NCBI GenBank assembly: GCA_022702705.1
Contig: CM040429.1
Span: 107,919,943-107,983,942, forward strand
Length of the DNA stretch: 64,000 bases
Direction of reading: 5' to 3'
DNA from: Papilionanthe hookeriana x Papilionanthe teres
Taxonomy: Eukaryota > Streptophyta > Magnoliopsida > Asparagales > Orchidaceae
Position numbers and translations under genes: made by a program. Under the pieces are notes generated by a model. The model saw only the letters and a list, made by a program, of their open reading frames with translations, ran no database searches and was not told where the DNA came from. Position 1 is the first letter of the stretch. Each line of letters opens with the position of its first letter. Below, in pieces: positions 46,578 to 59,935 of this stretch.

Positions 46578-48189
46578 TGTCGGCATTCGTAGCCATGTCA
46601 GAGATTTTCTGGATGTTAATGTCATTTTTTTGGAGTCGCCAATCTATTCATATCGCCCTAATCTTAAAGAAATCTTATTTCTCTAGATCATGTAAAAGAT
46701 CCCCAGGTAAAAAGAAACTTGAAGAAAATAAGGGCTGATAAAATAGAAAAAATTAGAATGTCGATGATAATCCTTATAAAGGGAGATTCTTGAATACCTT
46801 ATTCTAGAAATTTTATATAGGAAAAATCTCATATAAAATTTTTATAACCAGAGATTATAGGTTTGATACCTATCCTGAGCTCTTAAATCTCCTATTCAAT
46901 TTAAATTTGTCTAAGGAAACTTCTGATTAAAGTTAAACACTTATTTACTAAGATGTTTCAAGAACAAGGAAAGAAATGTCAACATTCAATCCTACGGGTA
47001 ATATGTCATACGATCCTAAGAGTTTGATTTTTGTCAATGTCTTTTGTTATGTTAATTTTATTTTTGTTTTGTCGATTGTCATTTTGTTATTGTTTAGTTT
47101 TGTAGTTTGTCGTTTATTTAGTGACTATCCTAAAGGTTTAGGTTCTGTGGCTATCCTAAAAGTTTAGGTTTTGTTTTGTTTTGGTTTTGTCATTTTAATA
47201 TCATTTTGTTTTGTCCTATTTTACTAATGTAGTTTTAATGTCATTTTGATTGTCATTTTATTATCATTTGTCTTATCTTTAGAATGTTGTTCTGCAAAAT
47301 AGAGTTAGCACATCCTGTAATATGCAAAGAAAATCTAAAACGAAACTAAGTTTATCATTTCACCTTGATCATTTTGCAAAACAGAGTTATCACAACCTAT
47401 AATATGCAAAGAAAATCTAAAATGACATTGGTTTTTACCCTACAAGGAAAATAATGTCAAATTTAAAAGAAATAATGTTAATTTATTTCTTCAATCTTTT
47501 AGTTAATTAAATTTTAGATAACCCGGTCAAGATGTCACTGGCTCCGTCGTCCCAGGGTTATCAGGGGCCTTAATCTACTTTGTCTGAAAGGTGTTTAAAC
47601 TAGGACTGGAAGATTTCAATCAGCGATCAGGATTGCATCATCCAAGAAATCTTCGTAGATCAAGAACACTGGGGTTCAAGTTGTATTCGGTGATTTTTTT
47701 TCATTAGGTCATTTAAATCTTAATGTCTTTTCAGATTTTTAGGTTGGAAAATATTATGTTATTTTCAATTTATTAAAGGATTAATTTTTATGATTTTTGT
47801 CATTTGTCATTTGTTGAATTTATGTTAGACTTCAGAATTTCTAGATTTGGTGCCATTTGAATCTAAAAAAGTGTTAAATCTAATATTAATTAGACTTGAA
47901 TAAAATCTAACATAAGTTAGATTTTAGAATTTTAGATTTAATGTCATTTGAGTTTTTAAGTCTAATTTGGATTAGACTTAAAAAAAAAATCTAACATAAG
48001 TTAGATTTTAGAATATTAGATTCGATGTCATTTGAATCTAAAAGATTTTATGGATTACACTTAGATAATTAGATTCAATGTCATTTCAATCTAATTTCTT
48101 CGATTTGATTTTTAAATTCAAAGTAGTTTAAAACTTGGAATTAAGAGTTTTGACTTAAATTAATTTTAAGTCGAAGTTTGAGTCCAATC

Positions 48190-49940
48190 TCAATGCGAGT
48201 TGTTGATTAACTCAAGTTTAATTTAGGTTAAACCTAAGTTGAGTTAGGTTCAATATGGGTCGAACCTGATGCTTAAGTAATCTTGGGTTCAATTTAAGTT
48301 GAACCTAAGTTAGAAATGTTGAGTTAGGTTCAATATGGGTTGAACCTAATGTTTTGAGTTAATTTGGGTTCAATTTAGGTTAAACCTAAGTTAGAAATGT
48401 TGATTTAAGTTCAGTATAGGTTGAACCTAATATTTGAATTAACTTGGGTTTAATTTAAGTTGAACCTAAGTTAGAAATGTTGATTTAAGTAAAGTATAGG
48501 TTGAACTTAAGTATAAGTTAACATGGGTTCAATTTAGGTTGAACCTAAGTTAGAAATGTTGATTTAGCTTTATTATACGTTGAACTTAAGTTTAAGTTAA
48601 CTTGGGTTCAATTTAGGTTGAACTTAAATTAAAAACGTTAATTTAGGTTCAGTATAGGTTGAACCAAAGTTTAAGTTAGCTTGGGTTCAATTTTGGTTGA
48701 ACCTAATTTAGAAATGTTGATTTTGGTTCAACTAAAATAAACTTAATTAAGTTTTTAGCCTTATTTAAGTAATACTTCAAGATTAATTAAGTCTAATTAG
48801 AATAGACTTAATTAGGACTTGAGGTTGTTTAAGCCTAATTTAATTAAGGCTTAAAGGTTAATTAAGTCAAATTAGATTAGACTTAATTAAGGTTTAAATT
48901 TGATTAAACCTTAGTTAATTAAGGTTTACTGATTAATTAGGTCTAATGGTTAGACCTAATTGGGGCTTAGGTATGATTAAACCTTAGTTAGTTAAGGTTT
49001 AATGATTTAATTAGGTTTAATGGGTTAGAGCTAATTAAGGTTTTGGTATGATTAAACCTTAGTTAGTTAAGTTTTAATGACTTAATTAGGTCTAATGGGT
49101 TAGACCTACTTAGGATTTAGGTTTGATTAAACCTTAGTTAGTTAAAGTTTAATGATTTAATTAGGTCTAATGGGTTGGATCTAATTAGGATTTAGGTTTG
49201 ATTAAACCTTAGTGAGTTAAGGTTTGCTGATTTAATTATGTCTAACGGGTAAGACCTAATTGAGGTTTGGGTTTAGGTTTAATGATTTATTTAGGTCTAA
49301 TGGGTTAGACCTTAGTTAATTATGGTTTAATTATTTAATTAGGTCCTAATGGGTTAGACCTAATTAGGGTTTGTTAAGTTAAACCTATTTTGATTAAGGA
49401 CTAACTTTGTTTAATTAGGCCTTAACGATTTCATAGACCTAATTAGGGTTTATTAGGTTAAACATGATGTGATAAAGGTCTAACTTGGTTTAATTAGGTC
49501 TTAAAGATGTCTTAGAACAAATTAAGGTTTATTAAGTTAAACCTAATGTGATTAAGGTCTAACTTGGTTTAATTAGGTTTTAATGATTTCTTAGACCTAT
49601 TTAGGGTTTGTTAAGTTAAACCTAATGTGATTAAGGTCTAACTTGGTTTAATTTGGTCTTAATGATGTCTTAGACCTAATTAGGGTTTGTTAAGTTCAAC
49701 CTAATGTGATTAAGGTCTAACTTTGTTTAATTAGGTGTTAATGATGTCTTAGACCTAATTAGGGTTTGTTAAGTTAAACCTAATATGATTATGGTCTAAC
49801 TTGTTTTAGTTAGGTCTTAATGATGTCTTAGACCTAATTAGGGTTTATTAAGTTAAACCTAATGTGATTAAGGTCTAACTTGGTTTTATTAGGTCTTAAT
49901 GATGTCTTAGACCTAATAAGGTTTTGATTTATATTAAACC
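48190..49940. repeat. Degenerate tandem repeat array inside long LTR (copy B)
   Basis: The same three sub-arrays as at 10,920-12,680, with the last sub-array again of seven ~79 bp units. Repeat number thus appears stable since the duplication, with only point changes by eye. Confidence 0.88.
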
Positions 49941-51368
49941 TAACTTGATTAAGGTTTAATAGATTTAATTAAGTTTAATGTTTAACTAAACTTAATATGT
50001 TTTGGCTTGAGTCCATTTAATGTTTGAACTCAAATTTGACTTAACTAATTGTGGCATGGGTTAATCTGAAGCAAATTTTTTTATTTTTTTAGTGTTTTGA
50101 ATATTGAAATTTTTAACCTTAATAAGAAAAATGTCACAAGAGGCCAGAGTTTGTCATTTTAGTGTTTAAATTTGTTCCCTTAAATTTCTAACAAATATTC
50201 AATTTAATTTTCTTATTTTCTGCTTTTTACAATTATTTTTTAGAATAATTACTAAATCTCATAGAAATTAGGAAATGTTGTCTTAGGGAATTTTTCTAGT
50301 TTTGGAAAGAGATTGTTCCTAAGGACATAGAAATTAATCACTGAAACTTTCAAAAATTTTTTATATATGAATAATTTTTAATAATTAAAATACTTAAGAG
50401 AGCATTTAATTAATTAAAAATTAAATGTAAGTCCTTAATTCATGATTTTAATTCTGCATTGTTCCTCTCATTGTCCTGTGTTTAGAGGTATTTTTGTTTT
50501 GTCTTTGTGATTTTTTTATGCAAAGTTATGAATTTTTTATTAGTTTAAGGAGAATCTGATTTAATTAATCCAAAACTAATCAGAAAATACCAGAAGGTGT
50601 CACGTGTCCTTAAACTTATCGAAACACGGCTGGTCTGCTATCAGGCTTTGAACAGCGGATCCAGTGGGATTAAATCACAGCCGTTCATTTCCAAACACGG
50701 AAATGGATGGCATCCATTCATCCCCTTCATCTGGTCTAAACCCGAACACTGTTTGTGCTCTAGACACAAAATCTCGCTTGATTCTTGATGGAATCGAGCA
50801 ATTTTTGTTTCTAGAGCTTCATCTGAAGGATACACACATATCAATACTGATTTGTGTGGGTTTTGAATTCGCTAGACCTACTCTAGACCAAGCTCGAGCT
50901 CAGGTTAGGTGTGAAGAACCATACCTTGGCCACAGTGAGTGTAGACTCAAATTTAATGACTTGGAAGCATTGTTTGGTCCTCAGAAGACTTTCTCCCAAC
51001 TCAATTTAGATTCAAATTGAGTCTTTATATGAATTCAATCTCAATGTGACTCAGCTTGATAGGGTGAGGTCAAACAGTGGGTTTAAGACTATGGGGATGG
51101 CCAATTTCGATTGAGCTCATCATCATAGTGGTCTGTTATGGTGTGGGGATGATCAATTTGTAATTTTGGAGAGCTTCATGTCAAACCAGAATTTTGTCCT
51201 GTATTCAAGCAGGGAAATTGGAGGCTATGGATGGGTTTTAGAGCTTGATTCTTTGGGAAATCAATTGCTTAGGGTAAAATGAAGAAATTTCATTTTGAGA
51301 GTTTTTGGATTTGAGCAAAGTAGCTACGTCTCCTATATTGCTCTCCCTCTCTTAAGCTCTCGGGGTTT

Positions 51369-51381
51369 GGCCCTTTATATA
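51369..51381 (-). promoter_or_regulatory. Putative TATA box of the long minus LTR (copy B only)
   Basis: Minus-strand TATATAAAGGGCC, a strong plant TATA consensus, between ATGGC and the CCCGAGAGC block. Copy A has a short deletion here (ggtgtggatagcc near 14,140) that removes it. The U3 side, to the right, would be the GGTCA-rich segment. Confidence 0.55.
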
Positions 51382-51736
51382 GCCATGGAAATGCTTTGAA
51401 TGTGCTTTGTCATACATAGGCTTTACTTAGGAATGTTACCAACTCTTCCATATATTCTTTGAGATAAGATTTTGGCTGAGAACTATCCATGGTTAGTTTT
51501 CCGCAAGCCTCTCATCATGAGCTTAACCATGTTGAAGAATTGTAGTGCCATTTTGGTCTTCTCCCATTGGGTGGCTAGGGAGATGTATGGATTGGCTCAA
51601 ATGCCATTAATCAGCCTTCCCCATATGAGGTCTTATTGATCATTTAATGTTTATGAGGAGAGGGTGACACATAGACCTCCTATTCTTCCATTTTCATCAT
51701 TTGATTTAACCATGGTAAATGTTTAGCTCAAGTCAT

Positions 51737-53389
51737 TGGTGCAACTTTATATATTATGCAAGAATTTATGAAGTCCAATTTATATATTTTTTTAATGATT
51801 TAGTAAAGTCACAAATTCAATGCAAGTATAAGTATCGTATCAAGTAACAGGGCTCTAATGGAGTCCTGGTTATCGATCCCACAGGGAGGTGAAGGTTCTT
51901 TAAATCAGATAATATAACACTAAATTCCAATACCAATTGTAATAATTGCTCAAGTGTACTACAACTAGTTAATGCAAAGTACGGTAATAATAAAACTACT
52001 ACAATTACTTCTATTTATTGAACTAATTTAACTAACACACACTAGCTTATGTGATTTATAAGATACTTCAATATGAAAAGTGTCTTTCTTCCTGGATAAA
52101 GATTATGATGCGTGGATGATGAAGAATGTTAATCTTTTGTATTGTACCAAATAGGAGCATTTTTGCTTCTTTACCCTTAAAAGAGTACACCCTCTTCCAA
52201 GCAAGTAAAGAACATTGCCATATCTTAAGTTTAGTCACTAAATCTAAGGCTAGGTTGGGAGGATACCGACTCTCACTACGAAGCTCCCACTCACCCTTCA
52301 CCCGAAGGCTAACCATAGGCTTTAGTTACCAATCTTAAGACCAAATTGGGGATCTCATTCTGTCACCATGAAACCTCCAACTTGAATTCCATCAAAACTC
52401 ATTTCTCTATTTATTTGCACTTAATCCCCATGAACTACGCAATTGATTCATCGACATTAAATGGATTCTTCATTCTTGTTGTAGAACATTCAATTCTTTT
52501 TGGAATTAATATTCCTCAACATGTTTTAACATTTCAATTGGCCGGATTGAAAAGTAAATTAAGTTCCAAATGAAAGAAACATCACAACTTCTATATACTT
52601 AAAGGGCACATCAATTCCACATCACCACATCATCACTACTTTATGCAAGAAGAAAGGCAAGGGAAACTACTCAAAAATCATGGAGAAGATATAAGAACAC
52701 ATGGATTTTATATAAGAAAGAAGAGTCATACAAATCAAAATAGTAAATACAACTTATCTCTTTCCCTTCCCTAAGAAAATTCTTTCAAAGTTCCTTTGAT
52801 TCCTCTTCCTATTCCTTGCAATACTTGATTATCTCCTTAGAACAAAGATGAAGAAGCAATCTCTCACTTTACTCCCTCTTCTCCCCTCCTTAGAGATGAA
52901 TCTCTATAAATTCACAAACCCTAACTCTCTCTCACACTTTCCTTACACTCTCTACAGCAATCCTCTTCTCTATTTTAGCCTTAAACACTTAATTTTATGT
53001 TAGAAACAAATTCCCCAAGAGTTTCTTCAAACACCTCTTCAAAAATCCGCCAAAACTCTTGAATTTGAAATGAACCGACATAGGGCACCGACGGTGCCCG
53101 ATAGTGGCGCCGGCGGCGCCCTATCGTGCCATTAATTTCTGGAGGTTCGAGAATAGGCCCCGGCGGCGCCCATTTTTGCACCAGCGTGGCCCATTCTGGC
53201 GCCGCCTCTGCTTTCCTCCAAATTGCACCATTTTGCTCCAAATTTGTTCCTTTTTGTATCTTTTCGCTCCAATCACCTATATTCATCAAACCTACAACAA
53301 ATCACGAAAAATACCTTCCTTTAAAGTGCAATATCACCAAAAATAGGTAAAGTCATATAGCTAAAAGAGTATATATTTTTGGTGCATCA
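51737..53389 (-). repeat. Solo LTR with GTCAT target duplication (copy B)
   Basis: Duplicate of 14,495-16,140, flanked by GTCAT at 51,732-51,736 and 53,390-53,394. The GC-rich palindrome cluster lies at about 53,085-53,215. Confidence 0.9.
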
Positions 53390-53923
53390 GTCATGTTTCT
53401 TTTTTATTGGATGAAAAGGAGTTTTATTGTGAGTCAAGAAAGGCAAGTCCTCTTCTTTTGACCATGTCATTTAATTTTTAATGAGAGCATGACACAAACC
53501 TCTTATTTCTCAATTTTTATTATTTGGTCATGATGAAGTACAACTTGAGTTAACCATTGTACCAAAAGGAGGTCAAGTGGAGTTTCATTCTTATTGGTGA
53601 GTCCATGTCACACTTGAAGTGGCCAGCCACTTCATCTTAAGGGAGAAGGTGAGTCATACATTAAAGTGGGAAGATCATGCCTCCTCGAAAATGTGTTATG
53701 ATTACTCTTAACCCATGATTAACTATGATGTTTAATGAGTTTGTTATGTGTTGATTCATGTCATGATGGGTTTAATGAGTCATGGGTAACTCATTAGTGG
53801 CCTCCCATAATTTAATTTTAATTTTAAAATAAATTACAGGATTTCTATGTCACGTATAATGTCATGTGTCAAAATTCATTTTATGGCTTTTCAATTTTAT
53901 TTCCATTTTTAATTAGTTATGTA

Positions 53924-53928
<5 letters not shown>

Positions 53929-53983
<55 letters not shown>
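53929..53983. repeat. TA dinucleotide microsatellite
   Basis: Perfect (TA)n for about 55 bp. Because it directly abuts the 3' end of a minus-strand LINE fragment, I read it as the LINE's tail, expanded after insertion. Confidence 0.85.
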
Positions 53984-53985
<2 letters not shown>

Positions 53986-54120
53986 AAAAAGGAGCGACGG
54001 TGGGCTCCTTACATGTTAAAAACAAGTGGAGAGTACAAAACCAAAAATGGAAAGGCTCCAACTAACATCAATACCTATGGAGTCCACTCCCAAAAGAACA
54101 AAAACCAATAAAGCCAAGAT

Positions 54121-54158
<38 letters not shown>
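54121..54158. repeat. (TG)n(TA)n microsatellite
   Basis: About 16 bases of TG followed by about 22 of TA, inside the LINE 3' region. Confidence 0.9.
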
Positions 54159-54463
54159 ATATTAGTTAAAAGTGGGTGGGTGAATCCCAACAGCACCCAA
54201 ATCAAAACAAAAAAGAAAACCAAAGGGGCATTCCTTTCAGGGTTAAGTGAAAAATTGGGACCACCAACCAATTAGAAATTTGGGATTGTCTCCACTCTAA
54301 GATGTGGAAGTTGCAGCTTATCTCCATTAATTAGAATTTTGAGGTCAAAAGGGGGGGGGTTGTAGAAACTAGCACCTGCTGGGTTTTTTCCCCCGTAACT
54401 GCTAACCAATTTGGCACTTTATTCCCCTCCCTAAGAATTGAAGAAATGGTAAATTGAAGGGGT

Positions 54464-54893
54464 TTAGCCTGGTTTATTTGTTTTCTCCAATAGTCTTGCA
54501 TCCAGGACTTCTAGCCAAATATTGGACCAGTTGGCAATTTTGGCTAGATGCAAAGCGTATACCACAACAAGAAATTCAGCATTAAGGGCATCTCTAGCTT
54601 CCACAGGTGCATAGAAGAAAAGAAGGCAGTTACCTTGGGAGTTCCTGAAAACTCCACCCACTCCAGCATTTTCCTTAGAGAAACTGCCATCTGTATTGAT
54701 TTTGATGCTTGGGCTAGTAGGGGGGTTCCAACTAACCAATTTAACTTTTTTACCAACAGCGGGTGGGAGCTCAATTTGCAGCAAATTGGATAAACCTTTG
54801 TGTTTGATAATTTTGTGGAGATATGTTTTACAGTTGTTGACTACTTTGTCCACAGTGGCAGTGATACCCTCGAATTTGGCACTGTTTCTGGCC
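54464..54893 (-). pseudogene. RVT_3-type RNase H domain of LINE
   Basis: At least 129 codons open, and the frame continues upstream to the break at 54,893. Motifs are WNPPTSPSIKINTDGSFS (first catalytic Asp), AGVGGVFRNSQGN, EARDALNAEFLVVVYAL (catalytic Glu) and ANWSNIWLEVLDA (Asp region). This is the plant RNase H-like fold found at the C-terminus of many L1-type LINEs and of related host proteins. Context, next to a TA tail and 3' UTR-like sequence, favours a LINE. It is truncated, with no reverse transcriptase visible. Confidence 0.78.
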
Positions 54894-57800
54894 TGTTGAC
54901 CTCATTTTTGATGAGGTCTTCTCTTCTTCTCTTTAGTACTTAGGATCTAGCCTTGGGCTTTTCCTTTGACTATCCTAGAGGATTAGAATTGGGACCCACC
55001 ACTTAGAAATTCAAACCACTTCTTAACTCCCTACAAACTCCACAAACTTGATTGTAGACCCCTAATCACCTAGAGGGTTGAAATCAAATGTGGAAGTTTA
55101 AAGGATGAGTTCCTATAGGACTCTTTGGCCTTAGGACTGCCCTGGGTGGCCTGGTGCAGTGAGGGCTGACTTACACACACACTACACCTATACACTACAC
55201 TTTCACACACCTCCTAAAAACACACCCATACCTAACTTGACCTCCTGACTCATGAAGGTGATTCACATGGATGGTCCTTAACCCCTAAGCCCTTGGCTAA
55301 GAGGGTTAGGAACAACATAGTGGATGCCTCAAATGAGTCCCTTCATGGCTCATGTGGGCTTGATATGGCTTCATGACTCAACGAAAATGATTTCATTCCA
55401 CTTACAATTACCCAATCTTCAATTTTTCCAAATTTTTAATTTTTGACCACAGGGACCCTACACCCGCCTAGCCTACCCAAAACCCTTGAAATTACCCAAA
55501 TCCTCCAAAATTTCTAAATCACCCAAAATTCCCCAAAACCATTCCTAAACATTTCCTCACCAATCAAATTGATCATCCATAGCAAAAAATACCAAAAATT
55601 CCAAAAATACCCCCCAATACCCTCCAAATATCCAAAATGCCCCTCTTAGCCAAAAAATCCAAAAATTCAGAAAATTCCTAGCAAATTCTAGAAAATCCCA
55701 AATATTCCCAATTTCATTTTGTCCAACTATACCATGGGCAAATTTTGTCAATTTACCCCACTTTTATCATAGTCCCCAATTTGACCCATTTTAACCCAAA
55801 GTTAACCCAATGTCAAACCAAACCTACCCAATTGACCCAAATTCTGGTCCAATTCAACTCTAAACTTCAATTCAACATCCCCAACACTAATCTAGACCAA
55901 ATCCAAGCCCAATTTGATTGACATTTGAATCCAATTTCACTTTTGACCTTAAAGCCCAATTTGAACCCATGACCCAAACTTAGCTCAAACTCACCCAATT
56001 CAACTCCAATTAACCCCAAATCTTTTCTAAACCTTCCTTAACATCCCCACAAACAAAACACTAACATGATTTGCCCAAAATTTGGACCCAAACCCCACTC
56101 AAATTCAACCCAAAGCTAAAAGACCCAATCTTGACCTAAACCCAAACCTAACCCAAATAAGCCCAAACCCCAAAATCAAAACCCAACCAAAGTCAAAACC
56201 TCTTTGAAACACTCCCATAAACATTTCCCAACATTAATTTTACAACAATTTCAACCCTAGCCCAACATTGGCCCAAGTTAGCCCAATTTGACCTACATTA
56301 ACCCCTTTACCAAAGAAGCCCAAATCCAACCCAATTCAAACCCAAATCACTCCAAACTTGTTTCAAATCAATCATGACAAATCCTTAGACAAAACTTAAC
56401 ATTTATTTGGCATGGCCCATTGAAAATTTTTCTATTCAAAAGCCCATTTTTTAACCTAAAAGCCCACTCCCTTAAACCTTCCGAAAAGCCCACCTTTACC
56501 AAATTTTAAAAGCCCAAAGTCCATTTCCAAGCCCACATGAAACCTTTTATTCATCATTCCTTTGATAATCCTATTTGACCAAAGTCTTAAACCATCATGA
56601 AATCAACCAATTTGTAGCATCATGACAAATCCCATCAATGGAATCCAAAGTTTTCAAAATTCCAAATAACCCTTTTCCATGCAAGTGAGTCAACCTTTTC
56701 CCCAAGCCATGAGCAAGCCAAATGAAGTCATGGAGCCATGCATAAGCCATATGCAAGCCATGGGGAGCCCTTTCCACCTCACCATGCCACTTATGGCAAG
56801 GAGAGGGGAGCCTTTCTTAAGCCTTCACTAAACCTTTTTTAACCCCATTCATGATACACTTTAACCAAAATTGGCCACCTCACCTTGGATGGGGACTTCA
56901 CCACATATGTGAGGCTGACCCAAATGATCTCACATCAGCCCAAATCAAGCCTTGGTGAGTGAACCAAGCCAAAACCATGAATTGACCCAAATTGGACCAA
57001 AAATTCTCCTTACACCCATGCCATTTAAATCCTTGACTTTACACATGGCATAACCCAATTGATTGCACCAAGATCAAGTTCAATCATGTGAGTTTTCCTC
57101 AGCCAAAAAACCTTGATGAATGAACCAAGCCAACCCTCATGGCCATTCAAGCTCCACCATAACCTTCCTTATTTAAACCCCACCTCCATGACCAAGTGGA
57201 AGAGATGTAAAGATTACCTTTGGTAAACTCTGCCAAATTGTTCCCAAAGCTTCTCCAAGCACTCCTAAGCTCAATCCAATCATTTCCAATTGAGGCCTCA
57301 CCTCTTGGACAAAGGTATCAAATTTTTTCTCCTCCAACCGAGCATGTTTTAATTTTCTGTAACTATTCACATGTTTTAAGTATATCATCACCATATAGAT
57401 GTGTGCTACTCGATTAGACGATCATTTTAAAAAAAAATTCATTCAATTTCGTTGAGAATCGAGGGAGATATCAAGGTTTGAAGTTGGACGATTTTGGGTG
57501 AATAGAACTAGGGGAGAGAAGCAGCAGCCGTCCGATCAGGCGTGTATCCAACGGACGGCGCTGATGGAGTTGGACGGTAGCTACATCCATGAACAGAACC
57601 GCGCCAGCCAATCAGGGAGCGACACGTGGCGATTGAGCGGGAAAATGAAATATTTTATTTATTTTTGACCCTAAACTTCAAAAATGCATAACTTTGTGTA
57701 GAAAAATCATAAAAATAAAATAAAAATACCCTCTTGCTCAGTGAACAGAGGAGAATAATGTGGAAAAGAAATCATTTAATTTCATTGAGCTTTTTATTTT

Positions 57801-59912
57801 TAATAATTTATTTACTCTCTGCACATTTTCAATTCTCCATGCATGTATACAATTCACCATGGCATAAGACCATAGGGCTTTTGAAGCCTCTGAATTTGGG
57901 AACATTCCTTGAATTTTCCAAAGTCAGAGGCCATCCCTATGAAGAGTTATTGATTTTTCAACTCTAGGTTGCTAGTTTGAGTATTTTAATTCCAATAATT
58001 AGCATATTGTGAAATAAATTCTAGGAAAATTTGGTGATGCTTATTATGACCAGAGGGCCCTAGGAAAAATAGGTTTTGAGTTAACTCACTTGGAATAACC
58101 CTAATTGGCTTAAACACCCAAAATGGAGTTTTAATTAATTAGAGCTAATCATACATCAAATTGACTTGAAATCAATCCTCCACTGACCTTTAGGATCAAT
58201 GGAACCCACCATAAAAGTTTGAAGTCAATTGGACTTGGTTAGCCCTATCAAATGGGTTGATTAAGCCATTTAGCCAAAATTAAACTTAAAAAATTCATAA
58301 CTTTCAAAAACCTTTTCAAAAATTCACCAAATTGGTTTTGGAGCCTCTCTGATATCAGGGGAATTTATGAAAATTAAAATTTTAATTTTCTAAAAAAGTT
58401 GATTGTTTGCATTATTTTAATATTTTTAATAATTAAAAAATAATAAAAATCACAAAAATAATAAAATTCACCAAAATGTCACATTTTGAATTTTAATCAT
58501 TTAGGAACAAACCCCATATTTTTCTTAAGTCTATATGATGAGATATTAAATTTTAAAGCCCTAAGGTAATTTTAAAATTAAAAAAATGTATTTTTTAGCA
58601 TTTCCACTAAAATAATTCTATTAAATCAAAGAAAAATCAGAAAATTGTAAAAATTGGTTCCCTGATTTCCTTGATATCAGAGAGATTTTTGAAAAATATA
58701 AAATTCATTTTTCAACCTTTATTTTATTTTTAAATTAATTAATACTCCAAAACTCAAAATAACTATAATAAAAAGAATAAAATTCAAAAAATCACCAAAA
58801 TTGGTCCAAGCGGTCCTCTGGTCATTAGGAATGTCCCATAATTTTCTTAAGGACAGAAACTTTTCCTTGGTCATATTATTAAATTTTCCTTGGAAATCCC
58901 TATTTTTCACCAAAAATAATTACATAAATAAATTAAATACAGAAAAATCACATTTTCTCCTCTAATGCCTTTATTGACATATGAGTGAAGTCACATAAAA
59001 ATTTCAAATTCATTTGAGCTCAATTTAGTGAGTTATGGAATTAGTAAGCCTGAAGGGCAAAATGGTAATTAAAATTTTAACCATTAATTAAAACTTTAGG
59101 CTTAATAAAATGAAAAAGTAAAATATTTGATCTTAATCTGATTTGGATGATTGAAATTTAAATAATTAAACCTACTAAACAATTTAAAAATAATTAAAAT
59201 AAACCTTAATTAAGTAATTAATTAAAATTGGCTAGATCAAAACATTAAATAAACATTAAGATTTTCCTAAATTCAAGCCAAACAAATAGGATAGTCGGGA
59301 AATTACCGAAGTTCGCTTCGAATCTGTGATTTCTCCTACCTTTCTTCCTTTGGATTCCCAAAATAAAATGTTCCAAATTTGATCCATTCCCTATTGAAAT
59401 TCTAAAATTCAATCCTTTGAAAACTTAAACTTTGAAATTCTTGAGAGCGTAACTACGATTATTATCGAGAGTTTTCTTAGGTGATTCCCGTCACTTAAGA
59501 TGTACTTAACTATAGGGGCTTGCCCTTATAGGGAATTTTAAGAACCCACGTAATATAAACCCTGTTTAATGTTTTCATATTAAGCAGGGGAACTTGTCGG
59601 CTTATAAAATTGGTTCGCAGACCAAACGGATGTCACAGATCTTCTAGTTTATTTAATCGAGCCCCATTGTCAAGCAGTGTGTCTATTCTTTGGGATAGAT
59701 ACACGGTTTGTGGTGTGGTGCTCGTTTATATAAACTATTCGGGATGTGAGATCAGTTTGATTTCATATCTTAAAATCTTCAAATTTAAAAATTATTTTCA
59801 AAATCAAATACTACTTTTCAAATTATTTATTTAAATTAAATTAAGAATTCGCCGACAATTTCGTAGGCGACCTCTTTTCAAAAAAAACACTCAACCTAAG
59901 AATATGCCGACA
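54894..59912 (+). repeat. 5' LTR of Tat/Ogre-type element, 5,019 bp
   Basis: Starts TGTTGACCTCATTTTTGATG, with a perfect 8-bp inverted repeat GACCTCAT/ATGAGGTC at 54,898-54,918, and ends aatatgccgaca five bases before the primer site. Such length is typical of Ogre-like elements. It contains a G-poor CCAA-rich tract (55,440-56,560), a TATTTAAA box (57,170), a GC-richer stretch (57,520-57,650) and an AT-rich tail. No genes lie inside it. Confidence 0.88.
57170..57177 (+). promoter_or_regulatory. Putative TATA box of Tat/Ogre-type 5' LTR
   Basis: TATTTAAA followed by ccccacctcc, 2.28 kb into the LTR, conserved with 22,382-22,389. It is the best candidate core promoter for the element's transcript. 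Confidence 0.5.
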
Positions 59913-59917
59913 ATTTC

Positions 59918-59935
59918 TGGCGACTCCGCTGGGGA
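59918..59935 (+). promoter_or_regulatory. Primer binding site of Tat/Ogre-type element
   Basis: TGGCGACTCCGCTGGGGA, five bases after the LTR end. This matches the primer-site type of Ogre-like elements, generally assigned to tRNA-Arg; the tRNA identity is from memory and not tested here. Confidence 0.85.

Larger units (their letters stand above)
37262..53928. repeat. Segmental duplication, copy B
   Basis: Direct copy of 1-16,684, starting at the same gtctcataaagggttag motif. It differs by small indels, for example an intact gag start, one restored Arg codon in the reverse transcriptase and a retained TATA box, so neither copy is simply derived from the other by decay alone. Its right end is interrupted at a TA-repeat followed by a LINE fragment and then a Tat/Ogre-type 5' LTR. 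The part of copy A after 16,684 is not seen here and may lie to the right of that later insertion, beyond the window. Confidence 0.93.
46578..53928 (-). repeat. Very long Tat/Ogre-type LTR on minus strand (copy B)
   Basis: Duplicate of 9,327-16,684, ending GCCGACA on the minus strand at 46,578. It includes the tandem array and the solo LTR. The GGTCA-rich U3 part is not present to the right because the sequence is interrupted by the TA-repeat and LINE at 53,929. Confidence 0.65.
53984..54893 (-). mobile_element. LINE 3' fragment with RNase H domain
   Basis: Minus-strand non-LTR retroelement remnant: an RNase H-coding end (54,464-54,893), a ~480 bp 3' untranslated region containing a GT/TA microsatellite (54,121-54,158), and a TA tail at left. 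Its 5' side is cut at 54,893 by the start of the Tat/Ogre-type LTR. Copy A has no LINE at the equivalent point (near 16,680), so it inserted after the duplication. Confidence 0.75.
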
